NCBI GenBank assembly: GCA_900618425.1
Contig: UZAN01039688.1
Coordinates: 58,192 to 122,191, forward strand
Source of the DNA: Echinostoma caproni
Taxonomy: Eukaryota; Platyhelminthes; Trematoda; Plagiorchiida; Echinostomatidae
Direction: 5' to 3'
DNA length: 64,000 nt
The position numbers and the translations under genes are program-made. The notes under the pieces were generated by a model. It ran no database searches and was not told the origin of the DNA. It worked only from the letters and a program-made list of their open reading frames with translations. The stretch's first letter is position 1, and each line of letters starts with the position of its first letter. This document shows, piece after piece, positions 24,086-38,200 of the stretch.

Positions 24086-27085
24086 CATTCACACGTTCAG
24101 TCCCGAGGACACAACTCTCTTACTTGGAGTGAATGTCTTCCGTTGTACTCGGGGAAACCAAGTCCACAATGTTCGTAGTGTACGGAACGGGGGGAGGAGT
24201 AAGTTGCTTCGGGAGAGGAAATTTGAAGGTGAAATCGACACTCGGGGAAGAGAGTCACTGCATTCGTGGGACCCTAATGAACAGAACATAATTACAATCA
24301 GTAGGTTGGCCTATACATACCGCGAGTGGATCTTCCGCCCAAATTTGAACAGAAGTAAGTTTTTGCGATATTGGTTAAGAATAAGCCGCTAGTTTTGCCC
24401 TATTGTAAAGTAGACTGTATGTGAAAATAGCTTCCTATCACAGTAAGCATATACAAAATTGCCGTACTGCTATGCCATTCATCTTCAGATTTAACTCCAT
24501 TTGTATTCAATGCGGACCGCACAAAACAGATCCGTTTGATCTAAAATTGTTTAATATACATCGGGATTTAGTGTTATTTGATTTGTTCTGGTTTTTACAA
24601 TTGTAAATCCCGTGTGATAAGTAATTCTTTGTAGGAGAGAGAGTAACTTGGGTTGCTCTGTAAAGTTTGAATGGTGCAGAAGAACAAATTCTGAGCAGAA
24701 CCACGCCGGTTCTATGTTTGGACATCTGAGTCTAACTACCATTCTGGTCACACCTTCTGAAAAGTGCCAGTTATTAACAATATTAATCATATCAATAGTG
24801 CTATCAACTTTCATTGGTGTAATTCAATTTGAACCAATGTATAGGCATCATAGAGAAGAACAAGATATTTTATTTCACCGAAGTTAATAAAAAAAAGAGA
24901 CAACAAAGAAATGTTAGTAATAAGAGTATATCCGTTTCGGCGTTCCGTCTATTTTAACCTCGGTCTCAATCAATGTGGTATAAATAGAACTTTTGATACA
25001 GGGAAAATCTCAGCATACTTGATGTTCGGATTGCCTTGCGAAAATGGTTAGATGCTCTGTTAAAAGATAAAACCTAATTTGACTAACTAAAACTTGGCAC
25101 GTTAGCATTCACTTTACTTTCTACTTCCTCCGATTTCGTTTCGTCAGAACGTACTTGCGAACGTAAACACATTCTCCACTAGACGCTACTCGTCTGGTCT
25201 ACACAAATCCTAAAAGGAAGGGGGTCGCCGGCAATCCAACACCACTACTGAACTTGTGCAAGTAGAACCGCACCGACGCGGTTCGAACACACGAATTGTG
25301 AGTCGACGCATCCAGTTTAGTCCTCCTCCTAAACACAAATGGTTTATAAAAGTGACATATTGACAGGAGCATTTCGTTTCTTTTGGCTTCTGAATTTGGC
25401 AGCGATCGCTGAAGTTTGCTTCACTGTATTACGCTGTACAAGCTTCGAGTGCAGTTGGTTGAATGACAGTATGCTGTGATCGTACTTTCTTATCACTATC
25501 ACTTATCACTATTAAAACTGTCATACGGGAGCTTAATTTGCTTCCTACGGTCGAATGCCACACACTTTATCGAAGAACTTATTTGATTTGGCTATGGAAG
25601 ATTGAACGATTTTCTCGCATGTATCACAATTTTCTTTTGATCTCCGTGTAGCACGTGGTGTCACCTGGTGTCAGTCAGTTTACTGCGCCGCACTACGAGT
25701 GACTCTATATCCCGTAAAAAGCAACAGATATAGAGCATAAGGTTAGTGAAACAACCACGCGGATTGCCTCATTGGAAGCCAAATGAATTGAATTTTCACC
25801 ACTGTTATCAGTGGTTATAGACCACATTGCATTCCGCTACGCCGGCTTGTAATGAGTAAACACTGTGAAGCGGGGCTTCTGGTCAACAGTTTTGGAACAA
25901 TAATTGATACTCAATGATCAGAAGCGAGAATATTTTGAAAGCTCACATGTTGAACGATCTGATCTATCGGTAAACCGTTCAGAAGTAATTTACACAATGG
26001 TTTTGACTATTCTATGATGGTCTATTGTTTAATTAGGTTTTGCTATATCAGTTCTAGTTCATTATTTATCCGAAATGTGGAGTGCATGACGTTCCCGATG
26101 CACGTCACGGAGTTGTTTTTATAACACGCGTACACATACGGGATGTGTGCACACGCTACTTTGTATCTGGGCCGGCCAAACTGGAGACCCAGTGACCAAC
26201 CATAATACCCCACCGAAATTATGAGAACGGAGCAACCTAGATTCGCTCGTGGTAGCATAGATGGGATTTGGGCTTTGGGGGGGGGGACCTCTGTGTGTGA
26301 CATCTTGCCTTTGTAGACACGTACAAACGCTAGCTCCCTGGATGAGGTGGGGATATGATGAAGCCATCATATGCACACACCATAAACACATACACGGACC
26401 GCAGACATAGTGACCCACTTTCCTACTGCTGGTCTTGTTTTGATAACCAAGTTGTCAAGATCTTTCAGTTTTGTGAAGCATTCATTTTCTGGTTGTGTCA
26501 ACTCTGAACGAAGATGGAACTGGTTTGGGGATACTTCGCTTACACACGCCAGAGAAAGCAATCTTGGATGTGTCGTTGGAAGCAGAAACGGTGCAACATA
26601 AGCATACATAGTTCGGGGAGTGAAATGCATCATAAAATGAATAGCACTATTTTGTTGATCAGTTATTATAAAAAATTACATCCGCAAAGTTGCTTCCAAC
26701 ACAAAGTTGCAATCGCATGTGAACGAATAAATCCGAAATGTTTTTACATGCATGAACTGAAGAAATTCTACTTGATATCCAGTAACGATGCAAATTTACA
26801 TCCAACCAGAACGCGTTCCTTATAGAAGAAGAACCAATCGCTCTTCCCCTAAAGTATATGGTTCGCAGGGTTTGAGCATACAAGAGCAATGGAACTTTAA
26901 TTTGTTCCAACATGAGCTAGTTTAGCTATGTATAGAATTCCCTTCATAACCGATTACCTAGGGAGTAAGAATATTATTCTAAGCGTATGTTTGTACCCTC
27001 AGATTTCATGCCATCCTTCCATTTTTTTCAACCGTAGCCCTATACTCTGTAAAATAACTCCGCTTCAAGTCGGACGAATAAGCTC
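24086..27085. other. Non-coding stretch upstream of the candidate gene
   Basis: No recognisable gene. A run of ten G lies at 26277-26286. The 100 bases before 27086 include a pyrimidine tract ending in AG at 27035, which could serve as a trans- or cis-splice acceptor for the 5' leader of the candidate gene. No TATA element can be supported. Confidence 0.45.
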
Positions 27086-28603
27086 ATGCAACCAGGACCA
27101 GACTCACTATCACCGTTGTGGCAAAAGTATAGTACCGTTTTCTCACCGAATTCACTGGATCATGCTCACGTGTTACATCAGCGGACTACACCACTTCAGT
27201 TTTTGGTCGACCACTTCCGGAATCAGCTGATCAAGGAACAGGTTTCAGCCGTACGGAATTTGGATTGTGCAATTGCATCACCAGGTTCCATGGCTCATCC
27301 TCATCTGATGGATGGAGACGTACGGCATCGTTTCAGGTCACGAGTATCAAATATCTCAATGGAAACCATGCATGACTCCGCTACTCATCATCATCTCCCG
27401 TCTTTCGTCAGTCCAGACACACCTCAGGTTGACGGGATGCCCTTCCCGTGTCTTCCATTACTTCAACAAATCAACAAAATCTTTCCTGGTCTCATACATC
27501 AAACTTCGGCTAAATCTGTTATGGGAACGGAGAAAGCTCTTTTTGTGCCACCAAATCCAAACATTCTTGGTCACTTAGCTTATCTTCATCGTTTGGCCAT
27601 GACCGTATTCATGCACCAGAACAACCCCGACACAAGCAACACAGGAATCACAAATGACAACCACTTCCTGAACCATTCGTCTACTGTTGATCTTTCTATT
27701 CCCACATTAGATGCCGATCGAGTCATGTCTGATCAAACAGCAAATGCATCATCATCGTCATCTACTTCCTCGTCCTCTACAATAACTCCTACGGCAGCAC
27801 TATCAACAAACTCAATAACAACGGTATCAAGTGAGATTGCCTCAATACGTATCAAAACAGATTTACAACCGGGGGAGCAAAACAGCCTATTTGGGCACCC
27901 TGGTACAGGTTTGAACTTAACTGTGGCATCTTCGAAATCGCTAGAAGCAAAGGGACATTTGATTAGCTCGAGCAAATCTGGTTTTCCACTATATTCCAAG
28001 GGAGATGATCTACACCGAAATGACAATGGTTTGGAACGAAACGCATTTGGTTATCCGTTTCCCGATTTTGATTCCATACTGTTACGTCACAGACCTTCAA
28101 TTTTGCCTAATCACGACTTGTGGGCAAGCAGCCTAGGTAAACCAATCCATCAAATGTTACCTGCACCACTCCCCATTCACCAGGGGAAAAAGTTCGGATG
28201 CAGGGCTAGTGACGGTGCTCTTCCTGCTCAAGAAAACTTGCACGAATCAACATTCAATCTTGTGGAAGCTCCTCGAGTGGTTCGACTGAGCAATTGCTCT
28301 TTGAAACCGATCGATCAGTTAACGGTGTCTGATTTCGTGGCCAGTGCCCTACATCCAACCGCCAGTGGTCACGCTTCACCGGTCGCAGCAAGTTTGACTG
28401 AAGCTTTGTTAAACCAGTGCGGACTGGAACTGAGCTGGGTCAAATTGGCTCATATTCGTGAACGCCCAGGATCACAGACCATACGATTGCTTTTTAACGT
28501 TTCGTCTAAAAGACATCGACTTCCAGTTGGAACAACTGAGCGCATTCAGGGCAGACACTCCTCTCGGATGTTATGGCCTCAGTTCAGTGGGAAAAGCTTC
28601 AAA
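27086..28603 (+). CDS. Candidate gene exon 1: large Ser-rich protein, family not recognised
   Basis: A 506-codon open stretch, by far the longest in the window and far beyond chance in DNA of this composition, so a real exon is likely. I chose the first ATG after an in-frame stop at 27050; its context is poor (C at -3), so the true start could be downstream or in an upstream exon. The exon ends at AAA|GTGAGT, a strong 5' splice site, exactly on a codon boundary (phase 0). Near residues 40-60 is an amphipathic stretch (QFLVDHFRNQLIKEQVSAVR); residues about 215-240 are Ser/Thr homopolymeric. A compact conserved-looking block near the end includes SLTEALLNQCGLELSW and HIRERPGSQTIRLLFNVSS. There is no signal peptide or membrane segment. 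The composition suggests a nuclear regulatory protein, but I cannot name a family. Confidence 0.75.
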
Positions 28604-29340
28604 GTGAGTTATCGCTTGCATGTAGTCCGAATTCAATGAAAACATCATAAATGATTGCCAAGATTAGAAGTAAGATTGTTCGTTTTCCAAAACTATGGGA
28701 ATAATTCGGATTAACTCAGTAGTACGGATACAACCTGTTTCTATCACTAATATCAACGCCAGACTTATTAATATGTGGATGTTGCATGATGGTAATGTGA
28801 ACTACACTCTACTGCTACTAATAATATTACTACTATTAGTAAAAACAATAATACCACAATTGATCAACTGGATAGATCTTTGTATTAAGATGAGAATGAA
28901 TAAATCAGACAGTGAGAGTTAAACACTATATGAAACTCGTTCGATTATCTTATGGACATCAGAAAAATTACAAAAACATTTTCTGACAAAAATGATTTAT
29001 GTTCCCAATGTCAATTACCATTTTTTGACGGATGTATTTCTTGGACACCTTTATTCTCATATTCCATTGCACGTGTTCTTACAGAAAAATAACAGATTGA
29101 ACTGGAACTCAGCCAAGAAATGATGGATCAAAATAACCAATGTTGATAACAAACACATAAAATCCGTTTAACGTTCATTTTGAGGTTGGCTGACGCAAAA
29201 CACGAGCAAAGGCCAAGCTCATTTCCTCATTCTCGATTCCTACACTTTCTGGTGATACTTGACTAGCTCTTGATCAATTTATAACAGGGATACAACAGAT
29301 TCCTACCTGAAATCACCGTGCTAATTACCTTCGCTTCATG
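28604..29340. other. Start of the candidate gene's first intron, nothing recognised
   Basis: AT-rich intronic sequence with ATT/TAA-like runs near 28810-28850. No exon is supportable. Confidence 0.5.
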
Positions 29341-29530
29341 GAAACGATGTGAAATGATTGTAGTTCGGGATGCGGATAATGGTGTCTGTGAGGTCTGCTA
29401 GCAGGAAGTGTTGTTCGCAGACGTTTCTTAGCTAAGTTAGGCAGTATCGTCAGTCGCACTGATGATGCTGCTGTAGCTTAGCTACGAAACGTCTGCGAAC
29501 AACACTTCCTGCTCGCAGAAATCCCCAACA
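29341..29530. repeat. Hairpin repeat, copy 1
   Basis: The head (GAAATGATTGTAGTTCGGGA, then TGCGGATAATGGTGT) is followed by arms at 29394-29439 and 29474-29519 that pair over 46 bases with about three mismatches around a 34-base loop. The arm core is GTTGTTCGCAGACGTTTC. A second copy lies at 54085-54250. It is non-coding and MITE-like: the copies share head and arms, which points to a mobile hairpin family, not a chance palindrome. Confidence 0.75.
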
Positions 29531-32500
29531 CCAACCTTCTCTCTGTGTTTTGCAGCATTTGCCCACATCTTAAACAACTCAGCATGTTCAGTGCCAGTCG
29601 TTTGTACGTAGTTGAATTCAAGACGTTTTCTTCCTAATTTTCTTATGGAAGAAAACGGACTATCTATCACCAGAACTATTTCACTAGAACACTCTGTTTA
29701 GGACTTCGTGATTACTTAGTGTGAAAACTGGGTAGGGTGGGAATTGAAAAGCCAATAACATTCATGAACAATAAGTATCTACAATGACGGGAAATTGGTT
29801 GCTCCTGTTGGGTTTTTTAGATAGAATTTATCATGGAGAGGGTCGCACGTAAGACTATTATTAAAGCAGCCTCTATTTTCGCAATTGTTGCTCTATCTTT
29901 TATTTGTTCGAATCACTTACCTCAGTTCGTAAATTTATAGAAAAAAACTCGAATATTCTACCCATTTGATTACGGAGGAGCTGTTTGAATTGTTTCATTA
30001 TTTCAGTTGGCTCTGAACTTTGTTTTTTAGTTTTTAAAATTTTTAACAGATTTATAGGCACATTTTTCAAATTGTGCCTTGGATGCTTTTATTACTTCTC
30101 AGCTAGTGTATATTTATGGTGGACTGGTAGCAGTGTCACCAAATTATCACCACGGAGAACTTGTGTTCAGATCGCAGTTAAGATGCTGCAAAATCTTTCG
30201 TAATATTTACCGTAGAATGTTACTATATTCATTTCAGTTTTCAAATTTATCTTGAAGCTTAATTGATGGTCGGTGCAATAGGGTCACTGAATACCACTTT
30301 CGGTTTGGGTCACAAGACCATGAGGAGGGGCATTTTCAATGATAATACTAAATTAACTTTAGGGCTGTGACAACTGAAGCGCCAGGACAAATCGCCAGTG
30401 GGATGGCCACTGTTCGGGCCGCTGGTAAGCGACGTTGTAGAGCAGCCCAATTCACATATCATCAAACTTCATATCTTTTCCATGTATTTATAACCGACTG
30501 TCATTCAAGATGAAATCTGAACAAACGTGATACGATGGATCTTGCCGATCCCTATTTTGATCTAAAGTTTAGGTGACCAGTTACTGTACTGTACCGATAA
30601 TTCATTCACCTGTGATACTGACAATGTGCATTTTGCCCCATGCGATACCAAATTGTACAGAATTGCACAAAGGTAAACTAAGAAGCATTTTAACAATACC
30701 ACCGCAGAGAAACTCAAACTTTAGCCTGACTAAATCTTGGTGGATAATGAATTAAACCGAAAATGGGGAAAGGTTTAGAGTAAAAATACATTTAATGCAT
30801 TTTCAGTTTTGGGATTAAAACCGGATGAAGTGGAATACCAAACGAGGTGAGATAAGTTTGTGTTATATTCAACCAGTTCTGATTGCAAATAACCGATACC
30901 AATAAAACACCAAACATCCGAATAACACGTGATTGAAATCAGAATGTGTTTTTGTTCGGATATGAGTATGTGCCATGAAAACGAGGTCTGAATAGAAAGG
31001 TGATTATCAATTGAAATTTAGCCCACTACTGCTGTTCTGACGGTTAAAAACTATGCTCTCAATTGCAGAAGTGTAAAGCCTCACGTTAAAGCCACAGCTT
31101 ATTCATCTGTTCCATAACTCAAAATATAATGGGGAGGAAGCCAATGAGATTTTTGATTCAAAATAATCGGAGATACAGTAACAAGGCAAGTGGTTCCCAC
31201 GCAAATTAACGAAGGATATTTGAGGAACGGCAGGAAGCGTAGATGCCAACAAGCGTATTCGACCAAAACCGGTCACCAGAGGAGATAAATCACAGAATGT
31301 TTTGGAAATTGCTGCGATTGAATGAGATTCACAAGCTCAGATATTTGTGTGTTTGATGGTTAGTTAATTACACTTTTCTTCAACATTGGGTTACATCATT
31401 TTGCTTATGGTGCTCCCCGATATTTTTTCCAAATAGGGACACAGAGAATTTCGCGAATATATGTAGTGATCCATTGATCATAAGTCCCCCATTCGGACTA
31501 CCTGGTTCCGCATTACTAGAAAATTAAGTAACATGGGCATGGCTTAATGTGAAAGGATATGCGAAGCTCCTTGGGAACCCTTTTTTCTAATGCGTACCGG
31601 TCTTTTTAAATATCATTCACGCACCCTCCACTGGCCCTAAATACCGATTACTTTAGCTTGCACAGAAACTCCCTAATTCAGTATCTGGTATGCGCTGATC
31701 AAAAAGACAGTAGAAACAATTATTTGTGTGATTAAGTCAATATGTAAACTGAACTATTTGTATCTTCCCCGCACAAGTCATTCCACTTTTAGCCTCATCA
31801 GTTGAACTCCCCATCTACAATCATCTAAAGAGCTTTTCAACATTTTTATGTTTAAATTGTCTTTAGAGAAGGACATAATGCAAACGTACCTACTTGACAA
31901 GCATTGAGATAGGAACCAATCGGTTAACCCCGATTACGAGGTGGTTAAATACAAAAAGCATAACGATCCTCCAAACTTTTACAGTCATAGAAGCATAGAT
32001 GACCAGATATGGGAGCCCCACATTTTTAGTGCAGACACCTGGTCTCAAGAACTGCAGATGCATGAGGGAGGCAGAATCATCAAAGCATCATCAAAGAATG
32101 AAAACTGACATGGTATCGGTTTAATGGAGGCAATGAAGCAAATTCTCAGCGAAGGAAACACGATTGGAGATTAAAAATAAATTGTTGGTCAGCCGGATTG
32201 CCTGACTTTGAAATCGATCAAGAATGGAAAAGCCAAATTACTTACGTCCACCTTAGCTCATTGTAGTATTCACACCTCCGATGGTTTGGAACTCTGTGCA
32301 AAAGTAAAACGTGGGTGGACCCAACGAAGCGTCCGGTGTGAGACGGAAAAATCACAGCATAAAATCCTAGTTTGAATATGAATGGAGATTATTTCTGAAA
32401 ACCGGAGGAAAATTGAGTCGAAATTCAATGGAAGAGAATGGGGATCACATATAAGGGAGACTGCAGCTCTTTCCGTTTTGTCAAACAGCCAGTATGAACA

Positions 32501-34738
32501 TGTGTAGAAATGATGCACCTGACTACCGTCTCATTGATTTTTCGATAAAAAGCTCTGCAGATTCTTCCCCGTTACTTTTATAGTTAGTGAGCAGATGAAT
32601 CAGTTTTACCCTCACAATCCAGTTTCGAACACATAGGATCAAGAGCATAACTTGTTAACATTTCATTCAATCTCCTCAATCGCTGACGTAAAATAAGCTG
32701 GCATATATATCGTAACTTCAGTTGGACAATCATGGTGAATAAACTTTGACGAACAAAGATCACTAGACATTGAGGTGTGAGGGAAACTCCACGGTAAGTC
32801 GATTGATTGTACAAACAGCATTTGTGCACGCCAACTCGGGTGGCCTAATGGAATGAATAACCTTATTTGTGGTACTAAAGCAATTGAGTAAATAAGGCAC
32901 AATCCAATGGTTGATGTTTCACTGATCGCAAAACTCACCTCGGCTGCAGTACAAACGCGTACATTTACAGCGAAATGACCAAGAGTGAATTGCATAGTTT
33001 CCCCTTGTAATTAACTTCAATTGCCGATAGTCTAGCATTAGGGTTAATTGACAATTTTGTTTTGAAAGACGAATCAGGGTCAACTGTGCACCATTTTGTC
33101 ATGAGATATTTTGTTACAGATGACGCCATGTTTCCTGCGATCGTCTGATCAGCGGTTTTTCTGTTGTCAACCCCTCTGGAATGTTCTCGTCTATCCGTTT
33201 TGATAACCGACAGTTTGTTATGACTAAGTGTTTGTCACTGCAATTGTAAATGAACTGACGAGGGACAGAACCGGTGTGTCAGCCACGTCAAGATCCATTC
33301 CTGGGTGAGATACAATGAGTTTGAGTTACAGGACTGGGAATGGGCGGTCTACAGATGACCTCAACTTTTTGGGCACGTCACTGCAAACGTGGTCACTTTT
33401 GAATAAAAACTTCATGGAAATCGTGTTTTTGATCATGTTTTGGGCTGAATTAACTTTTACGCATAGTCTACTACGAATGTCCCCGAATATTTCTGGGTGC
33501 TCATTGCTTAGCACAGTTTTCCTCAGGAATTACTCTTCCTTCTGCAAGGTACATGGAGAATGAGTACGATAGCGAAAGGTCGTACAGATGAAGCCTCCAT
33601 TCAAAGATGACCAGGTTCTTCACGTTCGTTCATCATGAGTGACGAACCCTGTGTGCTCTATATGTATGTGCCATTTTGTTTTATTTCAGCGATTGAGGAG
33701 ACAACAAAATATCAACATCTCGCGACAATTGTCCTCATTCGGTATTGATGCAATGGACAACGGGAACTCAGAGTTTTAAATCCTGTAATAATTCACAGAT
33801 ATCTATGTTACGTGTATTACTTTTTGTTGCATATGCCGGAGAAACTCATTCCGCTTTCAACTTAGGGTTGTCTTGACCCTTGGTATTCGCCAAAGTCAGG
33901 CAATGGTTAAGGTTATATTCAGCTTACCACGTGGCTGTTTGTTCAAAGCTTATTATTGTAGAAAATGTGGATGTCAGGTTTTGGTTTGAACTAACAGTTA
34001 GATACTTTGTTGCACGAAAAATTCGTGTTATTCCCGTAAATTACCTTTTGGAAATTGAACTCTATTAGTTTGATAAAACGCAAATTCCGCGTGGCTCAAT
34101 AGCGCGGTTCGACGGTCCTACTAATGCTTATTTTTATTCGTCAATGAACGTTCACCAGATAAGGATGCTTACCGGATCTAGTTGTATTTGTGGTCAAATG
34201 TTAGAGGTGACCAACCTGTCGTCCAAGAGGTTATTTGTTTGAATTCCGCTGTCTGACTTTCTTTGTACCACATGGCAGCTCTTTGTGTAGCTTCTTCTAT
34301 CTTCGTGAAAATTCTTTGTACAATCTTGATTACTATAAAAAGAACGTATATAAGAAAAAGAGAAAAAGGTAGCTGCAGCCAAAGCAATAACCTCGGGGTT
34401 CGCCACCTCTGTTGCTCATTTATGTAAGAATGAAAAGAGTACAATTTGTAGCGAAATAAAATGGGGTCATCAAAGCTTTGGAACCATTCAGTTGCTTGGA
34501 ATGTCACAATGAAGCTCCAGTTTGGTCGCCTTCCGTTTCTGAAACATTGGCTCTTCGTTGAGAATATACAATCTCCCCGAGGGATCCTTGATTTCTTTCA
34601 AAGAGGGCTCCGCAACAACTCGACCGTTAGTATAGTTATCGATCTAAATTGATCACACTTGATCAACTGATCAGATGTGGCTTGCGAAATTGATTGATCT
34701 GCTTGTCCACCACTGTGCGACTTGTTTGCAGTATGCAA
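29531..34738. other. Intron 1 sequence, no strong feature
   Basis: Long AT-rich non-coding stretch. The only structured candidate is a small minus-strand exon-like segment at 34216-34332, annotated separately. Confidence 0.5.
34216..34332 (-). CDS. Possible small minus-strand exon
   Basis: On the minus strand a long pyrimidine tract ends in TTTTTATAG just before 34332. 117 bases later GACAG|GTTGGT forms a plausible donor. Two frames stay open across the segment: one reads NQDCTKNFHEDRRSY... and the other KIVQRIFTKIEEATQ..., and I cannot tell which, if either, is used. No neighbouring minus-strand exon was found, so this is tentative and may be chance. Confidence 0.2.
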
Positions 34739-35211
34739 NNNNNNNNNNNNNNNNNNNNNNNNNNNNNNNNNNNNNNNNNNNNNNNNNNNNNNNNNNNNNN
34801 NNNNNNNNNNNNNNNNNNNNNNNNNNNNNNNNNNNNNNNNNNNNNNNNNNNNNNNNNNNNNNNNNNNNNNNNNNNNNNNNNNNNNNNNNNNNNNNNNNNN
34901 NNNNNNNNNNNNNNNNNNNNNNNNNNNNNNNNNNNNNNNNNNNNNNNNNNNNNNNNNNNNNNNNNNNNNNNNNNNNNNNNNNNNNNNNNNNNNNNNNNNN
35001 NNNNNNNNNNNNNNNNNNNNNNNNNNNNNNNNNNNNNNNNNNNNNNNNNNNNNNNNNNNNNNNNNNNNNNNNNNNNNNNNNNNNNNNNNNNNNNNNNNNN
35101 NNNNNNNNNNNNNNNNNNNNNNNNNNNNNNNNNNNNNNNNNNNNNNNNNNNNNNNNNNNNNNNNNNNNNNNNNNNNNNNNNNNNNNNNNNNNNNNNNNNN
35201 NNNNNNNNNNN
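34739..35211. other. Assembly gap (473 N)
   Basis: Unresolved bases. The 29 bases before the gap (34710-34738) are identical to the 29 after it (35212-35240), so the flanking contigs probably overlap and the gap length is not real. Any frame read through it is artefactual. Confidence 0.95.
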
Positions 35212-35240
35212 CCACTGTGCGACTTGTTTGCAGTATGCAA

Positions 35241-38200
35241 AATGAAGTTACTCGATTCCGGACGAAAACTAACTCCAATGTCAACTGTTCCCCTATTCAT
35301 TTGTTGTGCTTGTACAAAAACCTGTGACCCTGCCATATTCATCTAGCACATCGTACATAATGAGCAATCATACACTGCTCATAATTGAAACAAGTTGCCA
35401 AAAACAAACATCACTTCCCCTGGTGTGTATGCATGTCTGTGAAAATGTTACTTTGTATAGAGCGGTTGGTTTATTTTTCATTAGAAATTCAAAAACTAAC
35501 GAGAATGTCTGAATGAGACTTGAATTGCCAGCACAATGCCAACTGATAACGCAAATTGTCCAAAATACACCCAAGGTAATTAGAGAACAATATGCATTCG
35601 ATGTAACCGACCTCAGGCACGGACTGGTTCACAAAACTAATGAAATAGAAAACTTTTGCTGAAAAAAGTTGCTATACAAGTAGCTGGTTGAAAACAATTC
35701 CTGATAGTTTAGGCAATTTTGGAAGTAGGGGATCTGTTTCAAGACGGGTTGCTATATGTCTTGACAAGACTGAATTTAGCGGGTGACCGGCTTTTTATAA
35801 TTTTAAATTCTCCGAGAGTCACTGGCTAATACTGCAAAATCAAAACAACTTACTTATGAATCTCATTAAAATATAGTCTCTCATTGTACCGACTTCTTGC
35901 GCGTATATGTAACAACGGAACTTGAATGATTGATTTTGGCACGAAAATGTTTTCTACGTGATTTGATCGGTCAAATGCTTTGTATGTTTGTGTGTTGGGT
36001 GGCATTTGAACCGGTGTTGTTTAGATAAATCAGGTCGAAGCGTCATATTTCATGAGTGTGACAAGTTGTTAGGCTAATGAATTTATGAAAAATGGTAGAG
36101 TGCTGGTAGTAATGCCAACCGAAAGATCAAATAAAGAAACAGAGAAAAACTGTAGGTCAGATGATGCGTCATGGGTGATCGATAAACTTGTACAATGTCT
36201 TTTGTAGTGAAACTGTCATAGTAATGCTTCTGGATGCATCATTTCATGTCGATGTGTAAACAACGCAATCAATCATACCTTCCGTAGCAGTATTTATACC
36301 GCCTGTTAAATAATATGTCCGTGGCAGAATACCACTAAAATAATGAATTGATTATCAAAAGGGATCATGCAATTCCGGTGAGGTTTTGCTTTAACCGTTC
36401 GTCCACTACGGCACTGCTTTCGTTTTAAATGTAAACTAGACATTTTTGTATGAAATAGAACTTTGAGGCGGTGTAATAAACGGTCAGTTACTGAATACTC
36501 ATAGTTAAGGTGATTTTCTTATTGGAGATACTGAACATTTATTCAATTTAACTATTAACACAACACCATCATTTGGGGTCATTATCCGCAGCGGACATTA
36601 AAATATTCAGTTCTGCTCACATCCTGTTTAAAATGCTTTTTTCAACTGAAAATGTATGAAAAGTTGGTTCGCATAGCTCCGATTGACTTAAATAGTTATT
36701 GCTCATTCGCCGAGTTTGGTGGCTTTCTTACAAACGGTTCGTCATGAAACCAGGTGAAAAATTCAAGGCTTGTTAAATGGATTTGTTCTTTTCTTGTCCG
36801 TTCACCCATATAGATGCCTCTGGCATTTTTGGGTTCATTATTTCGATTGTTTCCAGCCTACTTTGCCTTTAAACTAGCACGAAAGATGTCTTCTTTCCTG
36901 TTCAGTGAACTCCCTCGATTTTAGTTCAGATCAGGCTTCGACGTCTCATTTGTTTTACCGTTTGATTCATGAATTGCCTCTGACAGGTACACATGAACCA
37001 GTTTGATGTTCCCATTCGCCGAGCTGGTCAAAGAATTCTTAGACCGAAGAAATCTGGTAACTTGTTATGACTGGGCTTGGTCAGTGCTTCTCACTGATCT
37101 CACTGATCCCAGTGTAAACTCTGTGTCCTTTATGGTATTGATGGAATGAACTAGGTGGGAGTGGGATATCCCCTTTAATTGCCGATCGATGTTCAGAAAA
37201 TCCTTGTTGATAAGTTTATTCTAGTTTTTCTGATGTGGTTGCTGCTTCATGCAGACCGTGCAATTGCTTTTATAGCACATAATCTCTGATGATGTTATCT
37301 TTAAGATTCTCCCAAACTTTTCAGTTTCCATAAGGACAAACTTTTACCTGTTTTTGAGATCGCAAGCTACAGAAACAAGAACAATAACCCCAAAATCTTA
37401 CCAAACTCAAGGACATGGTTCGTATGACAAACTGTTGGGCATTTACTGATCCTGCCCGATCTGCTTCTGGTGAGCATCCAACTGGTTATTTCAATCTCTG
37501 CTGAGTTTCGTTAAACATGGGAACCGATTAATACCCGATGTGATCGTTTTTGTTCTCCCTTCATGAACAATTTCGCCGATAAAGGAACGTGCGTTTAGTT
37601 TTAACAACTTTCACTTGATGGTGACGTTGACAAGGACCAGTGAGATTGAAGTTGGTCTGAATTTCATATAATCTCAATATATTCTTTCAAAAGAAAACCG
37701 TGGAAATACCTGGAGAATACCTGAACAGTTCTGCGGTTCTTCTACTAGTGGGCACAGTTTATCCAGATATATTAAACATATAACTCTTAGCTCTAACGGG
37801 ATAGCTAACTACCGGTCTACTCAATGGATAGGGTAACCCCCGGTATTCGACCATGTTCCCCGTGTGATCGAATCCCTGAAAATGCGTAAAATTACACACG
37901 TTTAATAAACTCCTTAAAACTGATGAACCAGGTGAATTGCACTTATAGTAGTAAAACTATCCGCCAGAAAAATCTTCTTGAGTGCCTGTGTTAGAAGTAT
38001 TCTTAGCTTGGTCCTGACCTAATACCGTTTTGGTAGTTTGGATAATAAATAATTATTTGACCTGCATACATTTTTTTATGGTGAGCAGTGATTTTCCAGG
38101 GTTTGAGATGCGCTTCTAGTGATCAAGATATTTAGGAATGTTATTTTGTTGTTCTTTGCCCCTCTACATTTCAAACTTGATGCCGTTGAACCTGCTGCTG

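Noticed and set aside
24030..24392. 120-codon plus-strand frame
   Set aside because: The first third is CA repeat; the rest has no recognisable domain and an equally open antisense frame.
27312..27578. 88-codon frame in a second plus-strand register within exon 1
   Set aside because: Shadow of the long exon frame; no independent support.
27733..28026. 97-codon minus-strand frame with an acidic run
   Set aside because: Antisense of the Ser-rich codons in exon 1.
34598..35346. Several long frames on both strands across 34.6-35.3 kb
   Set aside because: Almost entirely the run of N; not real.
37795..37885. tRNA-like stretch with GATCGAATCCC
   Set aside because: The T-stem does not pair properly and no acceptor stem or box A was found.
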